From Chaetorhynchus papuensis (Eukaryota > Chordata > Aves > Passeriformes > Rhipiduridae), in assembly GCA_013396525.1 (NCBI GenBank), contig VWYX01000851.1:239597-303596 (forward strand): DNA of 64,000 bases. The letters are read 5' to 3'. This document shows positions 24,057-38,684 of the stretch, in pieces. A model generated the notes under the pieces. The model saw nothing but the letters and a program-made list of their open reading frames with translations, searched no databases and was not told the DNA's origin. How positions within the stretch are numbered: position 1 is the first letter of the stretch; each line of letters opens with the position of its first letter. The translations under genes were made by a program, and so were the position numbers.

Positions 24057-27000
24057 AGCATGTATGTATGAATATTTTGTAAGCAAATCAGCCCTGAAGA
24101 AGTTGGTGCAGAGCTGTGTCAGTACCAGAGGCCCCACAGCTCAAATGTGCAATGCAATTTCACTGCAATGGGAATGTGGGCAACAGCCCACCACGTGGAC
24201 ATACATGGGACTGTCTGCTTTGGGATGTGCTCACTGAACAAGTCCTTGGAAGCAGACAAAAAAAACCACTCTGACTTGACCACAGGAGGGCTACTTCTCC
24301 TCCACTGGCCCTCCAGTTCTTCTGACTGCCCCAGAAATCCCCCATAACTGGTGACAACAATTTGCACGATGAACATACTGCGTGTACGTGGCACATGGGT
24401 ATCATTGGTTATGCATCCATCAGTCAGGCCTGGTTCTTTTGAAAGCCTTATTTCTTCATCTGTAAAACAGGCTTAATAGTAACATGGTTTGAGTTTTCTT
24501 TGTTTTGTTTTTTTCAAAAAACACGGAGAGACGCAGCTCAGAAGTCCTTCATGTTGCAGATAAAAGCTATTAACAGTGTCTTCATGGCTCTGGTCAATAA
24601 AGCAGAAATAAATTGCTTAGCTAGAAAGGATTATGAATAGTTTTATTAATGTTTGCAAAGTACTTTGAGGCTCTAACATGGGCAGTGGAAACAAATATTG
24701 TATAAACATGATGTTATTAAATGACTGCTCATCTCTGGGAAATGGCATGGGAGCGGTTTTTCCATATTTGTCGTGACTCAGTAATTCCAGGTAAAACACA
24801 CGCGTTTCACAAGTTAAAAAAAGAGAGAACTCTTAACTGTCAGCTCTGTCAACACATCTGAGGAGTCAGAAGCCAAGCCATGTTTTTCCTGGCTTGCTGA
24901 TTAACACCACTAGCAGCAATGTTACAGGGGAAAGGCTCCTTGCAGTTGTGTTCTGTCCTATTCCACAGGATTTCACCTGGGGTGTGAGTGTTCTGCCTGT
25001 AGGTGAAGGGCTGAGACACTGTCCCTCACTGCTTGTTTAACAGTGCTGCTGACAGACAACGAATCCAAAAGCCTTCAGCTCTCCCTCCCCGTTCAGTTCT
25101 GGCTCAGCAGAGTTTCCACATGTAGAACTGTCAAACGTTTCTTTTGGTTAATAAAGGCAGCAATGACTAAATTCACACTGAGGATAAGTACCTTGGGTGA
25201 GAAACACCGTTTTCACAGAGTCACTCTGAAGAATGCAATTTGAGGTACTGAATTACACGATTATTTTTTTGTCAAAATGCCGAAAATTATTCATCTTCTC
25301 CCTGCCCTAACAACCCATCAAAATGTCACTTCTTTTTCAGTGCAGCTTCTAACCAGTGATATTAAACACGGGTAATTATGCCTCTTCAAATGCAAAGTAG
25401 TCAAGTTTTGTAAAGCATGATGCATGAAGCAGTTTTACCAGCTGTTTTCCCGAGCCTGAACTTCTGAGCTAGACTAATGCATTGTGATCCTGATGCAGGA
25501 CTTGTGGTGGTTTCATGAAAAGCATCGGGAGGCGAAAACATTGTTGTATTGTATTTCTACTGTGTTTGGATGCTGGCCCATGTGGGCTCCAACACCCCCA
25601 GAAGCAAGCTGAAGCTGGCCTTGTGGCCATCGACACTGCTCTGAATATGGCTTATGGAAAAGTTCCATTTAGTTTTACACTTGCAATAACATTGTGCCTT
25701 GTATGTTGTTTTTTGTTCGCTGAAAAGCATATGTTTTGACTTTTCCCATCAACGTAGGAGCAATGGCTTATATTTTAAGTCATGGGACAGAAAAGAAATA
25801 ACAAAATCAAGGCTTTCTTTCCAAGCTGCTGCACCTACGCAACATTTTTACAAGCTTTTTTTCTGATTTGCATAATTGCTTTTTGCTTTTTGCTATTTTT
25901 TACTCACTTTTACTAATTATCATCACTCAATTTTTGCACAGAATTAACAACTTGTGAGGACATTTTCATAGCACAGAAACAAATTTTCTCTGTGAGGGTA
26001 TTTAATTATTCAGTTTTAGCCAAAAGTGCTGACATGCATAAAATGCATCAAACATATTACCCTCTTCACTGGTCCATAGAAAATCTAATAAAATCGAGAG
26101 GCACTGAAAACATTTTGCAAGGTGCTCAGACCCTGGAAGACTGGATTTCATAGTTTATATGGATTTATTAAAGCTTGATATATTAGGTTGATTACCTATT
26201 AATTGATTACTACTAACTCTTGTCCAATTTTACATTAGTGGCCAACAGCCATCACCCTTCAGACCTTGCCAGCTGATGCACAGCAAGCAGAAATTTGCTC
26301 TGATGAGATCAGCTGTGAAGCAAAAGCTACTCAAACTAGTAAAGGTATAAAGACCTGGCACTGGGTATAAATGACGTCTTGTTACATGCTGGACTTCAGA
26401 TACTGTCCATCCAATAAGTATTAAAAATATCAAAAATATACCACTTTTGTAATACCAACATCACAGTTTTTGAAAAATAATCACACTAAAATTGAATAGA
26501 TTTTATTAGCAGACCCATTATCTGCTCATCTCTCATTACACCAGTTTCTACTGTGACTGTAAAAACAAGCTCTTCCATGATGCTGAAGCATAAATAATTC
26601 TTGGCAAAATGATAACAAAACTCACAAGATTTCTAATAGATCTCTGGGAGGATACTTATTTGACAGTCAAATAAACTGTTGATATGAAGGGAAGGACTTT
26701 TAAGCATGAACTGACTAGCATGATTCCATTTTATTTGGTTAATGAGAACCACAATTTTAAAAGATTCCCCTAATACACCAGTGCTGATATATTGATACAT
26801 GCTATGACCCAGCCTGCCTTTTTGAAACTACTTTGGGTGACAGCTCAGTCTTCTGAATGTCTCCAGAGGTACTTTCCTCTTCTTGGTGGCTGTAGAGAGA
26901 ATTTTAAAACCCTGTTAGGAAAGGGTATTTCATCAAGTGAGTCAAATTCAGATCCCCTGCTAAGCTGGGCAGAATAGATCCCACATAAATATACAATCTG

Positions 27001-29090
27001 AGCATTAAAAGAAAGCTGTTTACGCGTGTAAGTTTACTCTGGGTGCTGTGCTGGGTGAACATGCCCATCTGAAAGCTGGCTCTGGTGACTCTTGTAGCTT
27101 GTGTGAGATCCTCAGTATTTCTTAGAGATTGAAGCCCCTGCCAGATGACACCCCAAGCTGGGGCACTGTCCCCATCTCAGAGATGACGGTTTCATAACAT
27201 CCATTTTTATAGTGTGGATTTACACCTAAGGAAAAGAAGGTTGTATGTCAGAATGGGAACACTGCAGTGGTGAACTTTGCCTTTTATTTCCTAGGATGGG
27301 AGATTCACCCATGATGCCAGTTACTGCAGGCAAGGCAACAATTAAATGAGCCTTGGGGGCAGTGGAGCTCACAGCAGGCACCATGGCTGGATCTGGCTGC
27401 CTCTGAGAGCACAGGAGCATGGGCACGTCTCTTGGACTGAGATGACACCAGCTCAGCCCCACAAGGGGACTTGGTGCCCAATGTGCAGGCAATCAGTTCA
27501 GAAATCATTAACTGGCCTTAAACTACCTGAACTACCACTGGAGAGATTGAAGGTGTCATCCCATTCAGCAGAGCAGACACTGAAATACTGATACTGGAAA
27601 AGACAGGGTGCTCCTTTTACCTAGCAGCGAGGAACTGTTTTCTGAGAAACCATCCATTTGCAGAACAATGTGCACCTAAAGTTTTATCCCCAGTGAGTGT
27701 TCTTGATTTTTGTTCACAGGCTGCATGTAGATAATACCTCTCTCTTAGTGACACACCATACTACACACAGAGGAGTCAGACACAGTGGTGATTATCTTGT
27801 GGACAATCCCTTGTTTCTCTTGGAAACGTTTCAGGGGTGAAGTAACAGTAACCACACTGAAAAAAAGTCAAACAAACAGTACAGTATTATGGCAACTGAT
27901 TACATCTCGTTCAAAAAAACATTAAGGGTCTTGCTCTATCTCCCTTTTTTTTTTTTTTAACTTGCACATATATTTTTTTCCCAATCCCTGTCCTTCCTCC
28001 GGCACCACCTCTCCAAAATCTTCCTGCTGGGATTCATGTACAAAGCAAAATAGCTAAATTAACTGTTCAGTGCTGTTCCCAGAGGAGATCCAAACTGTAG
28101 GATACACACTGGTTTCAAGGCTGCTAGTCAAGTGGTGTATTTGACTGTGAAATTAAAGATGGCCCTGGGGATTCCTTCTGTGGTCACACAGATGAGTAGG
28201 GTAAATTTCAGTATACAATACATAGCATTCAGAGCAGGATGATCACAAAGTTGGTAGTTAAGGCAAATTAATGGTCAGCCAAGTAAAAAAAAGATTGTCA
28301 TGATCATGCAATGATCACTTATTACTCCTGTAACTTCACAGATTGTTCCGATTCCTAAACAAAGCACTTTAGGGTATCCCAAAACTTAAATTGCACCAAT
28401 AATGAAATCATTCTTGGAAACAGCCACACAAATATTAAGTTCAAGTCTAGTTACCATGTTCCACCACAAATTATCTGGCCTTAAGTACACATTTGCTTCT
28501 AAACTCCTGGAACTTATACACAAATGTATAAATAAGCATTTACCCTAAACCTATTTGGTCTGGGAAAGGAAAAGCTCTAATTTAAAATACAACATGGAGG
28601 ATGCACTTTCTTTAAAGTCAGGATAGTCCTGGTTAAATGCCTCTGATTCCAAGGCAGTATGGCATGAAGCAAGAATCCATTTTTCAACAGAGCAAATCAA
28701 ACCAGAATACAAATAGAGTTAACTATGCTGGAAACCATAAACTCTGGGATGACTGACTGTGAAACACCAGTGTCACGAGCTGGCACTAAATTGCACCACC
28801 TGTTGACTGTGCTTTGCTTCAGTTTCTGGAAAGGGTGAAGGTACAGTTCTATGGCAGGAGAACTGCCTAAACTCCAGCTGGTGTGTACACAGCTCTTGGT
28901 GTCTGAGTCTAGACTCAGAAGCAGACACATCCTCCTACCCAGACTGGCTGAAAAAAAAGTTATTTATTTGAGCCACTGCCACAGGGATGAAGAGCCACCA
29001 CCCACTTCTCCCCATCTGGTAGTGCTCGGGCATTGCCAGATCAAGCCACAGCTTGTGTCCTCATTCCTATCCTGAAGCATAATGAAAAGG
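24051..29090. other. Unique AT-rich sequence, no gene seen
   Basis: Five kilobases with no repeat body or gene that I can name. A poly-T run lies at 27945-27958. Open frames are all under 92 codons, and where several overlap (24.1-24.4 and 27.2-27.6 kb) none shows a domain. Confidence 0.6.
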
Positions 29091-29150
29091 AAAGGGAAAG
29101 GGAAAGGGAAAGGGAAAGGGAAAGGGAAAGGGAAAGGGAAAGGGAAAGGG
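29091..29150. repeat. (AAAGGG)n, ten perfect units
   Basis: A perfect hexanucleotide run of 60 bases inside a longer all-purine stretch (about 29084-29164). It is not the vertebrate telomere repeat (TTAGGG). The Pro-Phe repeat frame on the minus strand is an artefact. Confidence 0.96.
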
Positions 29151-32100
29151 AAGAAAGAAGAGGCAAGATAGAACAAGAAACAAGAACAAGATAGAAATAG
29201 CTATACTTCTAGTTAACCACTTTTGAATGTAGCCAACATTTTAAAAAAATAATAAATTATTTGAATACTTTCTGTCATCTATGTTTAAATCAAATTTCAC
29301 TTAGAGCAGCAGATTTCTATATTACTAATATTTTGCTACAGGGCTGCCCACTAAACCAAGGGCTGCTTTCCAGTAGACCCCTCACTCTGCCACAAGTTGC
29401 ACAACACAAGGAAACATAAATAATGCATCTGGAAATACATGATACATTTAAAACCTGCAACCACAGAGAGCCCAACGGGGAGCAGAGAACACTGGTACAG
29501 GCTCTATGGCACTTACATAGCGTGGACCCTTTGCCCCCGAATACAATCTGCCTGATACATGCTGGAAAACCTCACCGGGCCAGCCCTTCATTCCTGATTG
29601 TCCTCGGCGTGGATCCAGGTTTAACCATGCTGGCTTCAGCCAGATAGATTACTGAGGGAATGAGGGAAGATGGATAAATTCACCCACTGGTCTGAAGGCC
29701 AAAAACATCTGCTGGAGTCATGGAGTTGTTGGTTGGCTGAGTTCACATAAAGGAAGCCCGGCTGGGAGTCGGTACCCAGCTCTTTGGCGTTTTGAGGGTT
29801 GTCCTCGGAGACCGCAGCATTTTGCTACCTAGGGGCAGCAGAATGTCAAACCGACCAAGAAATCTTGCAGCCTATTAGCACAGCATGACACAGCCAAAAT
29901 GCTCTTTGTGAATATCAAATAGATATTAAAATCAGGAGGGGTTTTTAAAAAGAAATCCTTGAGTCTGCACACAGCCCAAAGGCTGAGCTCACTCCACTAA
30001 ATTAAAGGTTTCAGATGTGCAAAGATTTGTAGTGCATCCATCTGGGGAGATGTGAATGTGGCACCAAAGTGATGGGCAGCTGCACAAGTGCCGAAGACAG
30101 TTAAAATGTAGCAGCTTTTCTTTTTGAGTAAAAGGACCCAAACAGAATTAATATCGAGATTAAACAGGGGGATCGTTTCTCTGTTAGGCAACTTTCAGAG
30201 GAAGTTTCTTATCCCTGATGCTTGGTAAGTATTTCATGTGGTAGTGTTTGGCAACAGTGTTATGTCAGATTCATTTGTGTGATTCACTTCACCAGCTTTT
30301 GGAATCAATGGCTGTTACTGAAATAACTCACTAGTCCACCACACTCTGGATTAAATAAATCTTAGAAACACTTTAATCTTTGACTCCTAGATAAGATTAA
30401 TCTTAAAAATCCATATGTTAAATAAGTAAATTAATAATCCAAAAGCTGCATACTGTGACCCTGTACCAGACTTTACAACTGAGTTTTGCCACTCTCTGAT
30501 GACTAAGGAGTTGCAATAAGTGTTGTCCTTGTGGTATAAATACAATTTCCTAGCAGTCTGCTGTGTCTGAGTCATCCCAAACGCTAAAGGAATAAAAGGT
30601 CTCTCCCTTCATTTTTTGCTTCTCATATCTGAGCAGGAGGCCTGGAACATTTTAAAGACCATTCCCCGGTTTAAAGCTTGTTGAAATCAGCGGGAGCCTT
30701 TCTGCTGAATTACTTAGTTTTGGATCAGAGCCACCACTCTTTAATACATTAAACAGTGAAGTTTAAAAGTTGCCTCTTTCCATTACTAGTCTTAAAGTAT
30801 TGAGATGTTTTATAACAGTTATCTTTATAATTGGAGGTTGCAAATCCCATTAACCTGGTCGCTATGGGAAATGCATATATAGATACGAGGTGAGAGCCTG
30901 ATCCTCTACAAATATTAACACATTTTCAGCTGAAAGTTATGTCTTTGGCACTCATATATGTGTTGTAGGTAGGAGTTAAGGCATTTAAATAAATGCACAT
31001 TTTAGATGTGCGTCCTAGAATCTTTTGAGGAGTAACCCCACTCTGTAGCATGACAAATTTACTGCCATACACTGACTGCTATTGCCTGCCAGTTATATCC
31101 TTTACTAGTCAGTTTATTAGTTACAGACCACAAGCCTTGGAAAGGCCAAACCTATTTTTCCTGGGCTTTGCACTTCACTGGCTGGGAAGCATTTGGAAAT
31201 CTTCAGCATATCTTGTGATTCAAACTTGAGCCCCTTAGCAAAGAGACTGAAAAGCAGGAGCTCAGAGGTTTGGACTATCATCAAACACACTCTGTCTCTG
31301 TGCACCTGAATTTCCACTTCTGTAGAAATGGAACCTCTTTTGAGTATGACAGAAATAGAAGTTGTATTAAATGTTCTGTGAGGTCTTTCAAATGTTTTTT
31401 ACAGAAAATCATTTCTGATTAAAAGATATAACTTTATTTCATGTCTTAGATTAAAGGTCAGACTGGATTAGAAGGGGGCTCTTGTTCACAGACATGTTCT
31501 CATCAAAACTTCACTCTCATGCTATGACATAGGCAGCAAGACTGATTTGCCCAGAGTTCTATGAAAATGGGAATGAATTCTTATATACATTTATTTAATG
31601 GGGGAGGGAGAAGATATGATCTGTCCTTTGTAAATTTACTTTGTGGTTAAAAAATACATGGAGAAACAATCCTATTTTAGTGAAGTGCTGGCTAAATATT
31701 TAAACACTGAAATGCTAATTCCACAGCATTTTTTAAGTTACTATCCGTCCTATTTCTGTAAAATGTCTCCTAAGAATTATAGTGTTGAATCCTGAAATAT
31801 TTATTGAAGCAACACTATGTTTTCCCTGGGTAACAACTCAGTAATGACTTCAGCATATAATTCGTATTATTTAAGTCATATGCAGCATCCATATTTTAAG
31901 CAGTATGTCAGCTCCTTTAAATTGTATCAACACTGTGTTGTATAAGCTTGTGGCAGGAATAGAAGCAGCTTTTGTTTGAAGCTACTATTTAAATTTTCAC
32001 CAGAGAAAGAGAAGGTAGTAATTTATCCATGGAAATAAGATGTTTCTGGATATTACAAAATAACCATTATTTATGGTTAACTGCATCCAGAACCTTTTCT

Positions 32101-35100
32101 AAACTTGATGTGAACTTCTGCAATCCTTCCAAAGAATGTTTTTAGTCAATCCTGTATGACATCTATAGCCATAATCTGGGGAAAGTAGAGTAACTGGATA
32201 CCAGTATTTAGTACCAGTAGGATCTACTCTGTCTCTTACTATTTATCAATTATGTTTATAATCCTCAAGTAACCAATGAGTACAATAAAGACACTGATTG
32301 CATTCTTGAGAAATGAGCCTTTTAAATTGTAATGCTGAGTTTACAGGCAGACAGATAAAGAATCAAGTTAATATTAAAGAAGAGCTTTATTGTATTGTGA
32401 TTACAATGTGATGTGAGAAACTCTGTGCAACTCAACATGAAAAAGTTACTATCAACATTGCTTTTTCATTTGTTGAAAGAAAACAGACTGGATTTTTTCT
32501 ATTGAAAGCAAAGTAAAAATCTTATTTAGCTCAGGATGAGAATATGAATTCAAATTAGCTGATTTTTAGGTCTATGAAGATTTGTAGTGGCACTATTCAT
32601 GCCATTCCCATCTGCCAATAGGAGTAGACATTATTTTCACTGTGTGCATGTGTGTCATTTTCCTGGGCCTAGTTTAAAAAAATACATAAATCCAGATGCT
32701 TTTGAGAGCTAAAAGTCAAAGATATGAAGAAAGATAATGTTCCTGAAAAAAAAAACCAAACAACTCAGGGGAGTTACATCAGGCTTTCATTTTTAACATG
32801 GCCATGATTTCATCACTCTGTGGTTGGCTAGACAGATCGCTAACATTTTTGGTAATTAACACTGGTTTTGTCACTTTTTGGAATTGTTTGCAAATCTATA
32901 GTTATATAATTGCTTCTCCGAACTGCAACAGAATCTGGCACAGGCATGCGTCACAGAACAAGCTGCTTTTAGACACGCTCATTGTCTGACCTCTCTGATT
33001 GTAACACATACAAGGTTTTGCCTTCTTCATCTTAATTAGCTGGCCCCTGTTGTGTTGAGGTCTTTTACAAGCTTGAAAACAAGTAGCCTCTGTTTCCTGG
33101 TAACCAATCTTTAACTTTAGAACTGTCATCGCAGACATTGCAAAAGAGATTTCATGTTGAGCTGCAAAAAACCATTCATACAGAGATTTACCTTATTTAT
33201 CTGTTTTGTATAGTCACTCATAAGAGTGAACCTGTATGTGAAATATGTAATGTCAATGGACCAAGCCAGCACCTCCAGTCCTGGTCCTGGTGCAATCTGC
33301 CTGTGTGCCATTAAACCAAGGATCGAGGCATCGCTGGGGTACTCAGTTTCAGTCTTATTCAAACAATGACTGCATTTTTATTCAAAGAGATACCCTCAGC
33401 AGTGAGGCACCATGTATTTATGGCACTGAGCTTCAGCCCTCTCAGGGCCTGGAGACAAGTGCTGTGGAGCTCTGGACCCCATGGTGGGAGCGCCAACACA
33501 GAAAATGCAGCCTCTGGAAAATCAGCATTATCTTGTCTCAGAAATTGCCTGTAGAGTCTCCTATTATGGATGTGAGCTTTTCATGTTTCCATTCTAAAGT
33601 CTATTGTGAATGTTGAAGTCCTGTCCTTCTTTCAGCCCTAATGCTTTCTGTAAAGCAGCTATAGAAAGGAAATTTCAGGCTGTGCCTACTTCTTTCTATG
33701 TGAACAGAATATTAAACTGTGAGAGAACAAGAACACCAGGGAATAAAAAAAAGCATTGTGAGAAGGAAAAAACTAAACATGCTTTTAGTCTTCCTATTGA
33801 TAACAGTCAGACTTTTAACAATACGGCAACAAATTTAACCCACCTTTTTGGACTCTCATTGATGGGTCTGTCATGTTTCTAGTCATATCTCAGCCTTTCA
33901 CAAAGTCTGGCACTCTGTCCACCACACAAACAGAAGATGCATTAATCCCAATAGCAGACTGTTAAATTTTGTGTTCTGCTTCTTTTTACAGCTGCTTGCC
34001 ATGGAGGTACCTTTACTTAAGGCACTTTTTAAAGCATGGAAAGAAAACTCCAACTTCTCAGGGCAAAGCAAGATATTTACAGGTGTTGCTGTACCTTAAC
34101 ACCTCATCACCCCTTCCACACCTCTCTTACACACCTTTTTATCGCACTTCTGGCATGTCTGAAATGACCATGAATTATCAGACTGTTTGCTCTGCTCCTC
34201 CCACCGCGTGGAAAATCATATAGGATGCAACTGGCCATTTGGCAGATCAGGAAGCATATGAGTAGTTGCCACATCACCATTCAACATTTCCTCCATCCCC
34301 AGCTGCAGGGTCCCAGATGAAAGGCTGTTGAGGGGGGAAACTCCACATGTGTTTATTTGTACAATGTGTTCACTTATGTCAGATGTACTGAGAGGTTTCT
34401 TAAACCACGTAGGCAAGGGTTATCCTGTTTCTCAATATCTGACGGGTTTTGATGCAGATGTATCAGAAAAGTATTTTAAAACAACAAACTTAGTAAATAG
34501 TTATGGCTCAGTATAAATTACAGAGCAATCTCTCTTTGGAGCCTTATCATTCCTCTGCTGTCTTTTTCTCTCCTGATTCATCTGTGAGGGAAAGGCAGTA
34601 AAGGTCAAGGAAAGAGACTTCTATTTTGAGGGGCATGAGTCAGCCATTCACTGAGCCTCTAATAAATGTGCATCAGGTAAAATAAAGTTCTAGCTTCCTC
34701 TTTGTAGTTGGTCACACCAAATTCCTGGCTTTACTGATGACTACATGGACAGCCACTTCACATGGAAAATTGGGGAAAAAAAAAGCCAACAGAAAACTAA
34801 ACAGAAGAAGCAGGATTAGAAGGTATCTGTAAATGTGAATTATCACTAAAGGCTCAGGTGTGTTGCCCCCGCACAGATATTTAGAGGCACTTGATGTTCC
34901 CTGCAGAGTCCTGCCTGGACTCCATCTCCTGGCCCACAGCTCCCTGAAAAGCTTTGTGTCCTACCCCTCAGTCTACCTTGGAGGTCTCAGACACCACAAG
35001 GCGTCTATGTTTAGGCAGCCTAATCCCTAAGCCACAAGTGTTTGATATTCAGGTCCAGACTGTAGACACATAAATATACTTTCTAAATGTGGGTGTCTTC

Positions 35101-38100
35101 ATGTGATCCATCTCCCATTATAGCAGGTGGAGACTCACAGGGGCAGAGGACTCTGGAGAGCTGTTCTGCTCTCCCTAAAGCAGACACCTGTGTCTGGCTG
35201 CTTGTGCAGCCCCCCTGACTGTGAGGATGGGGCTGACTAACTCACTTCTGCCAACCAGCAGCTTGCTCATGGCTGGGAGATCAGTGCTTAGACCTAGGAA
35301 GTGTTCACAGCCAAGAAATAAATCCTTCGCTGAAAACTCAATCGGTTTTTTTGTGAGAAGCTGTTGGTGAGAAGGAAGAGTCCAGGCTGAAACCTTTATT
35401 CCACGCAGTCCCAGACTTTTCTGAATTTCAGTGACATCAGCTGTGAGGAGTTGAGCCCCTGAGGAGGTCCCTGCAAGTGTTGCCTGACAGATCATACAGG
35501 GTGGGCTTTGCAGCATGCCACAGAAATAGAGGGTCTGGGATGACACGAGATGCCCATGAATACGTCCTCCAGGGAAAGACCCTCAAGTCAAACATGGCAG
35601 GGCCAGCAGAGAGGAAGCACCCAGTACAACACAGTGGTACAACATCTCCGGGGGTCTTGGCCTCAGCTGCCATTAACAGAGGATTGCAGGCCTGGCAGGG
35701 GCTATCAAAAGTATTCTTTTAATCCACGCAGAGAGAAAAGCTGCTAAAACCTGTTTTCCACTCAATGAATCCCTTCTGCAGGGTTCTTCAAAGGCATCAC
35801 TGCTTTTTTTGGCATTCCATTGATCTAGTGCAATGTGTCATATCTGCAGGGTCCCTGTGAAAAACTGTATTAGCTCCATTAACATCACCAAGAAAACCCT
35901 TGTTACAAGTTACAAAACAAGTTACAAAAGCAAGTCATTAGTATGTGTTTACCTATAACACCCCTTCCACAAGACCAGCTAAGACTTCTCTTCATTAATT
36001 TCCTACTGCTCTATGCCTAAGAGGGTCATTTCTTAAAATTTGAGATACATTTAAAAACCACAGAAAATTAAGGGCTAACCTATGACGCAAAGTAAAAAAT
36101 GTTTACCACTAACTGAAAGCTAATTCAAAACCATCACCTATGCTCCCATTTTCAGAACAAGTTCTCCAAGGAGCAGCAAGAGACATTGGCAGCAGCTGAA
36201 CAGGACAAAAAGGGGGAAAGAAAAAGAAAACATTTCCTGTTGTCCATCTCCTGCTGTACAGAGCAAAGGCTTGCAGTATTGGGTGCTAAAAGACAATCAG
36301 TGCCTACCATTAAATGTGCAAAGAGAAGAAACATGGTAAGTAGCTGGGGAGAATGGGGTTTTTTTCCCTTGTTTCACTTACTAGTTCACATGATTTACAT
36401 ATCTGCGTAGCTACTTGAAACTAGTGTGAATACCAACATCCAACACCTGCATATCAACAATAAAATAAACAATTTCCAAAAAGTTTCTGCAACTCCTCTG
36501 AAATTACATTACTCTGACAGTCCAAGCAAAAAACATAACAATATCCAGGGGAAAAAAAAAAAAAGAAAAAAGGGAGAGGGGGGAAGTGTTTCATTTTCTC
36601 CCTATATACATATTTTAGTGATTTCTTAGGTATCCGTTCTTGTGGACTCTTTACTGTGACAGGCTGCAGACTTTTGTCTTGTGAGTCCCTTCCTCTGTTT
36701 TGATAAATTCAATACACTTTTCACCTAGTCTGACAATATTCCTAACACCTATTTACTTACTCTTGTTTTCTTTTCTTTTGTAATTTTTTTTTTATTATTA
36801 AGGTAACTTCAAATGGAAAGTTTATGAACATTGTTTTTTAGTAGGGAAAGGAAGTTTTGGGGGGGTTCTACTGCGTTTGAAAATGCCATCAGAATACACC
36901 TCACATTTGAGAATACAGCACCCAAAAGAGAACAAAGTACAAGGCCAAGGCTAACAACCAATGGGAGAAGCTGAACGGGTAGACTGACTACCACACAATC
37001 CTGGTCTTGCTCAGAGCCTGGGCCAGTGGCTCACATGCTTTAAGCTGATCCATGTTCTGTGTTTGGCTGGTTCCTGAAGCATCCAATTTTCAGAATGAAG
37101 CCCCCACTGAAAATAGGTGTACGACAGTACATGATATTCAATCCATATTTAATAATTATTTTGATACCACATTCCTTTTAATGTGCTGTTTTCAGAACTG
37201 CCTGTTTCAGTATTTATTCTGAGTGCCACACACAGTGTTCAGCCAGGCAGGCACTGAGGCATCAGTATTGAACTGAAAAGATGAATGTCCACTCCACGCG
37301 CTTCCTTTCCTCTGTCTCACACCTTGCACACATGCACACGCTTACTCAGTGTTCACTGTGGATTTCTGACATGTCTTTCTAAACTTCCAAAAGACAGCTT
37401 GACGTGGCTGTGCTACTGAGCACTGGCTTCCCTCCTATCAGCAGAGAGGCCTCTAACTCTTCCTAGGAAATACCGATAACTATGACACTTAAATATATTT
37501 TTGGTTTATGCTTAATTCTGTCAGAGAAAACAGAGAGTGAGCAGAGAAGACTTTCTAAGGAAACAGGATTTGAGTTGTCTCAGCAAAGTTTTACTCGTTG
37601 TTTAAATATAAGTCTTTTTACATTAAAAAAAATCATTCAAAGCACCTCGGCTAACAGTTGGCTGCCTGGTTTGAGGCAGTTTAACCTTAAGGTGTGGCAA
37701 GCTCTGGAAACTTAGTGACTCACTGAGTAATAACCAGCTACAACATAAAACATCAGCCTACACACAATTTTCCAACCTCATTCTGTAAATCTTTTACTTG
37801 AAAAGAAAAATAAAACAATTATCTCATTTAGTCTGTTTTTAATCTTTATGGCAAAAAGTAATATGCTTAAGGAATATTATTCTTTCTTGAAAATATACTG
37901 AGATACTAAAGAAAATCACAAACAAGTCCTTGGAAGCTTCTTTGAAGTTTTACTCTCCATTTCTTCATTTAAATTTTATTTTAAAGTGATATGATATGCA
38001 AGTATCTACAGCACAGAAAAAGAAACTGTAATATCTGTGGCATTATTATTATTGGCAAAGAAAGCAAGAATGGGGCACACAGATTTTTAAAATAATAATA

Positions 38101-38684
38101 CAAGGAAAACCCACAGAAAATACATATTTTCTTTATTCTTCCAGACAGGATAAGTGTTATGTTACCCCCCACCGCCATGTGAATAATCTTTGTTTGCAGA
38201 AATATTCCAAATTACTCCAGACACAGGATCAAATGAAGAATGCTGTTAACCCTCAAAGGCTTCACCTCACTAAATTTCTTTTTCCCAAGGAAAACCTTTT
38301 CCCAAAGGGAAACCAACATTTCTGAGGAGTGAGAAGGAGGAAGAGACACAGGAAAGGCAGAATCTCACCCAAAATCGTAGTTGGGATGTGGCTGGATGCA
38401 CATCGGGATCTGAGAACTGCATAGTGCTCCTGGAGTCTCTGTTCAGGATTTAGTGTCTACATCCATGGACACATAAATCCATACAGCCTCGAGTGAGTGT
38501 GGAGTGAGGCCACCCCCGGATACAAGCATTCTCCATTTACTAGAGTGCAGTTAGGTGGCTGTGACATTCAGGATACGATCTTCTCTCCTGGAGCTGCTCC
38601 AGATGCCTTTGCCAAGAAAAATAAGGTTGTTCAAAGGTAAGAGAAGATGGGTCTGGTGGGTAAATATCTCCACAGCCGATGGAC
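29151..38684. other. 9.5-kb AT-rich desert, no gene seen
   Basis: The longest stretch without a repeat I can name. It holds only short unsupported frames (the largest, 123 codons, on the minus strand at 35175-35546) and an A-rich tract at 36548-36586. A 17-base exact match to the 143-bp repeat (GTGTTCACTGTGGATTT, about 37349-37365) may be a relic of a third copy. A stretch at about 35060-35220 looks repeat-like, but I cannot name it. Confidence 0.55.
36548..36586. repeat. A-rich then G-rich purine tract
   Basis: Poly-A of 13 bases followed by GAAAAAAGGGAGAGGGGGGAAG, all purine on the plus strand. Low-complexity sequence only. Confidence 0.85.

Noticed and set aside
29091..29150. Possible interstitial telomere repeat
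   Set aside because: The unit is AAAGGG, not TTAGGG/CCCTAA.
34980..35230. Sequence that feels like an old LTR or SINE-type repeat
   Set aside because: I could not name the family or find a second copy in the window, so it is not listed as a feature.
37349..37372. Third copy of the 143-bp repeat
   Set aside because: Only about 17 bases match exactly before the similarity fades; too short to annotate, but mentioned with the repeat pair.
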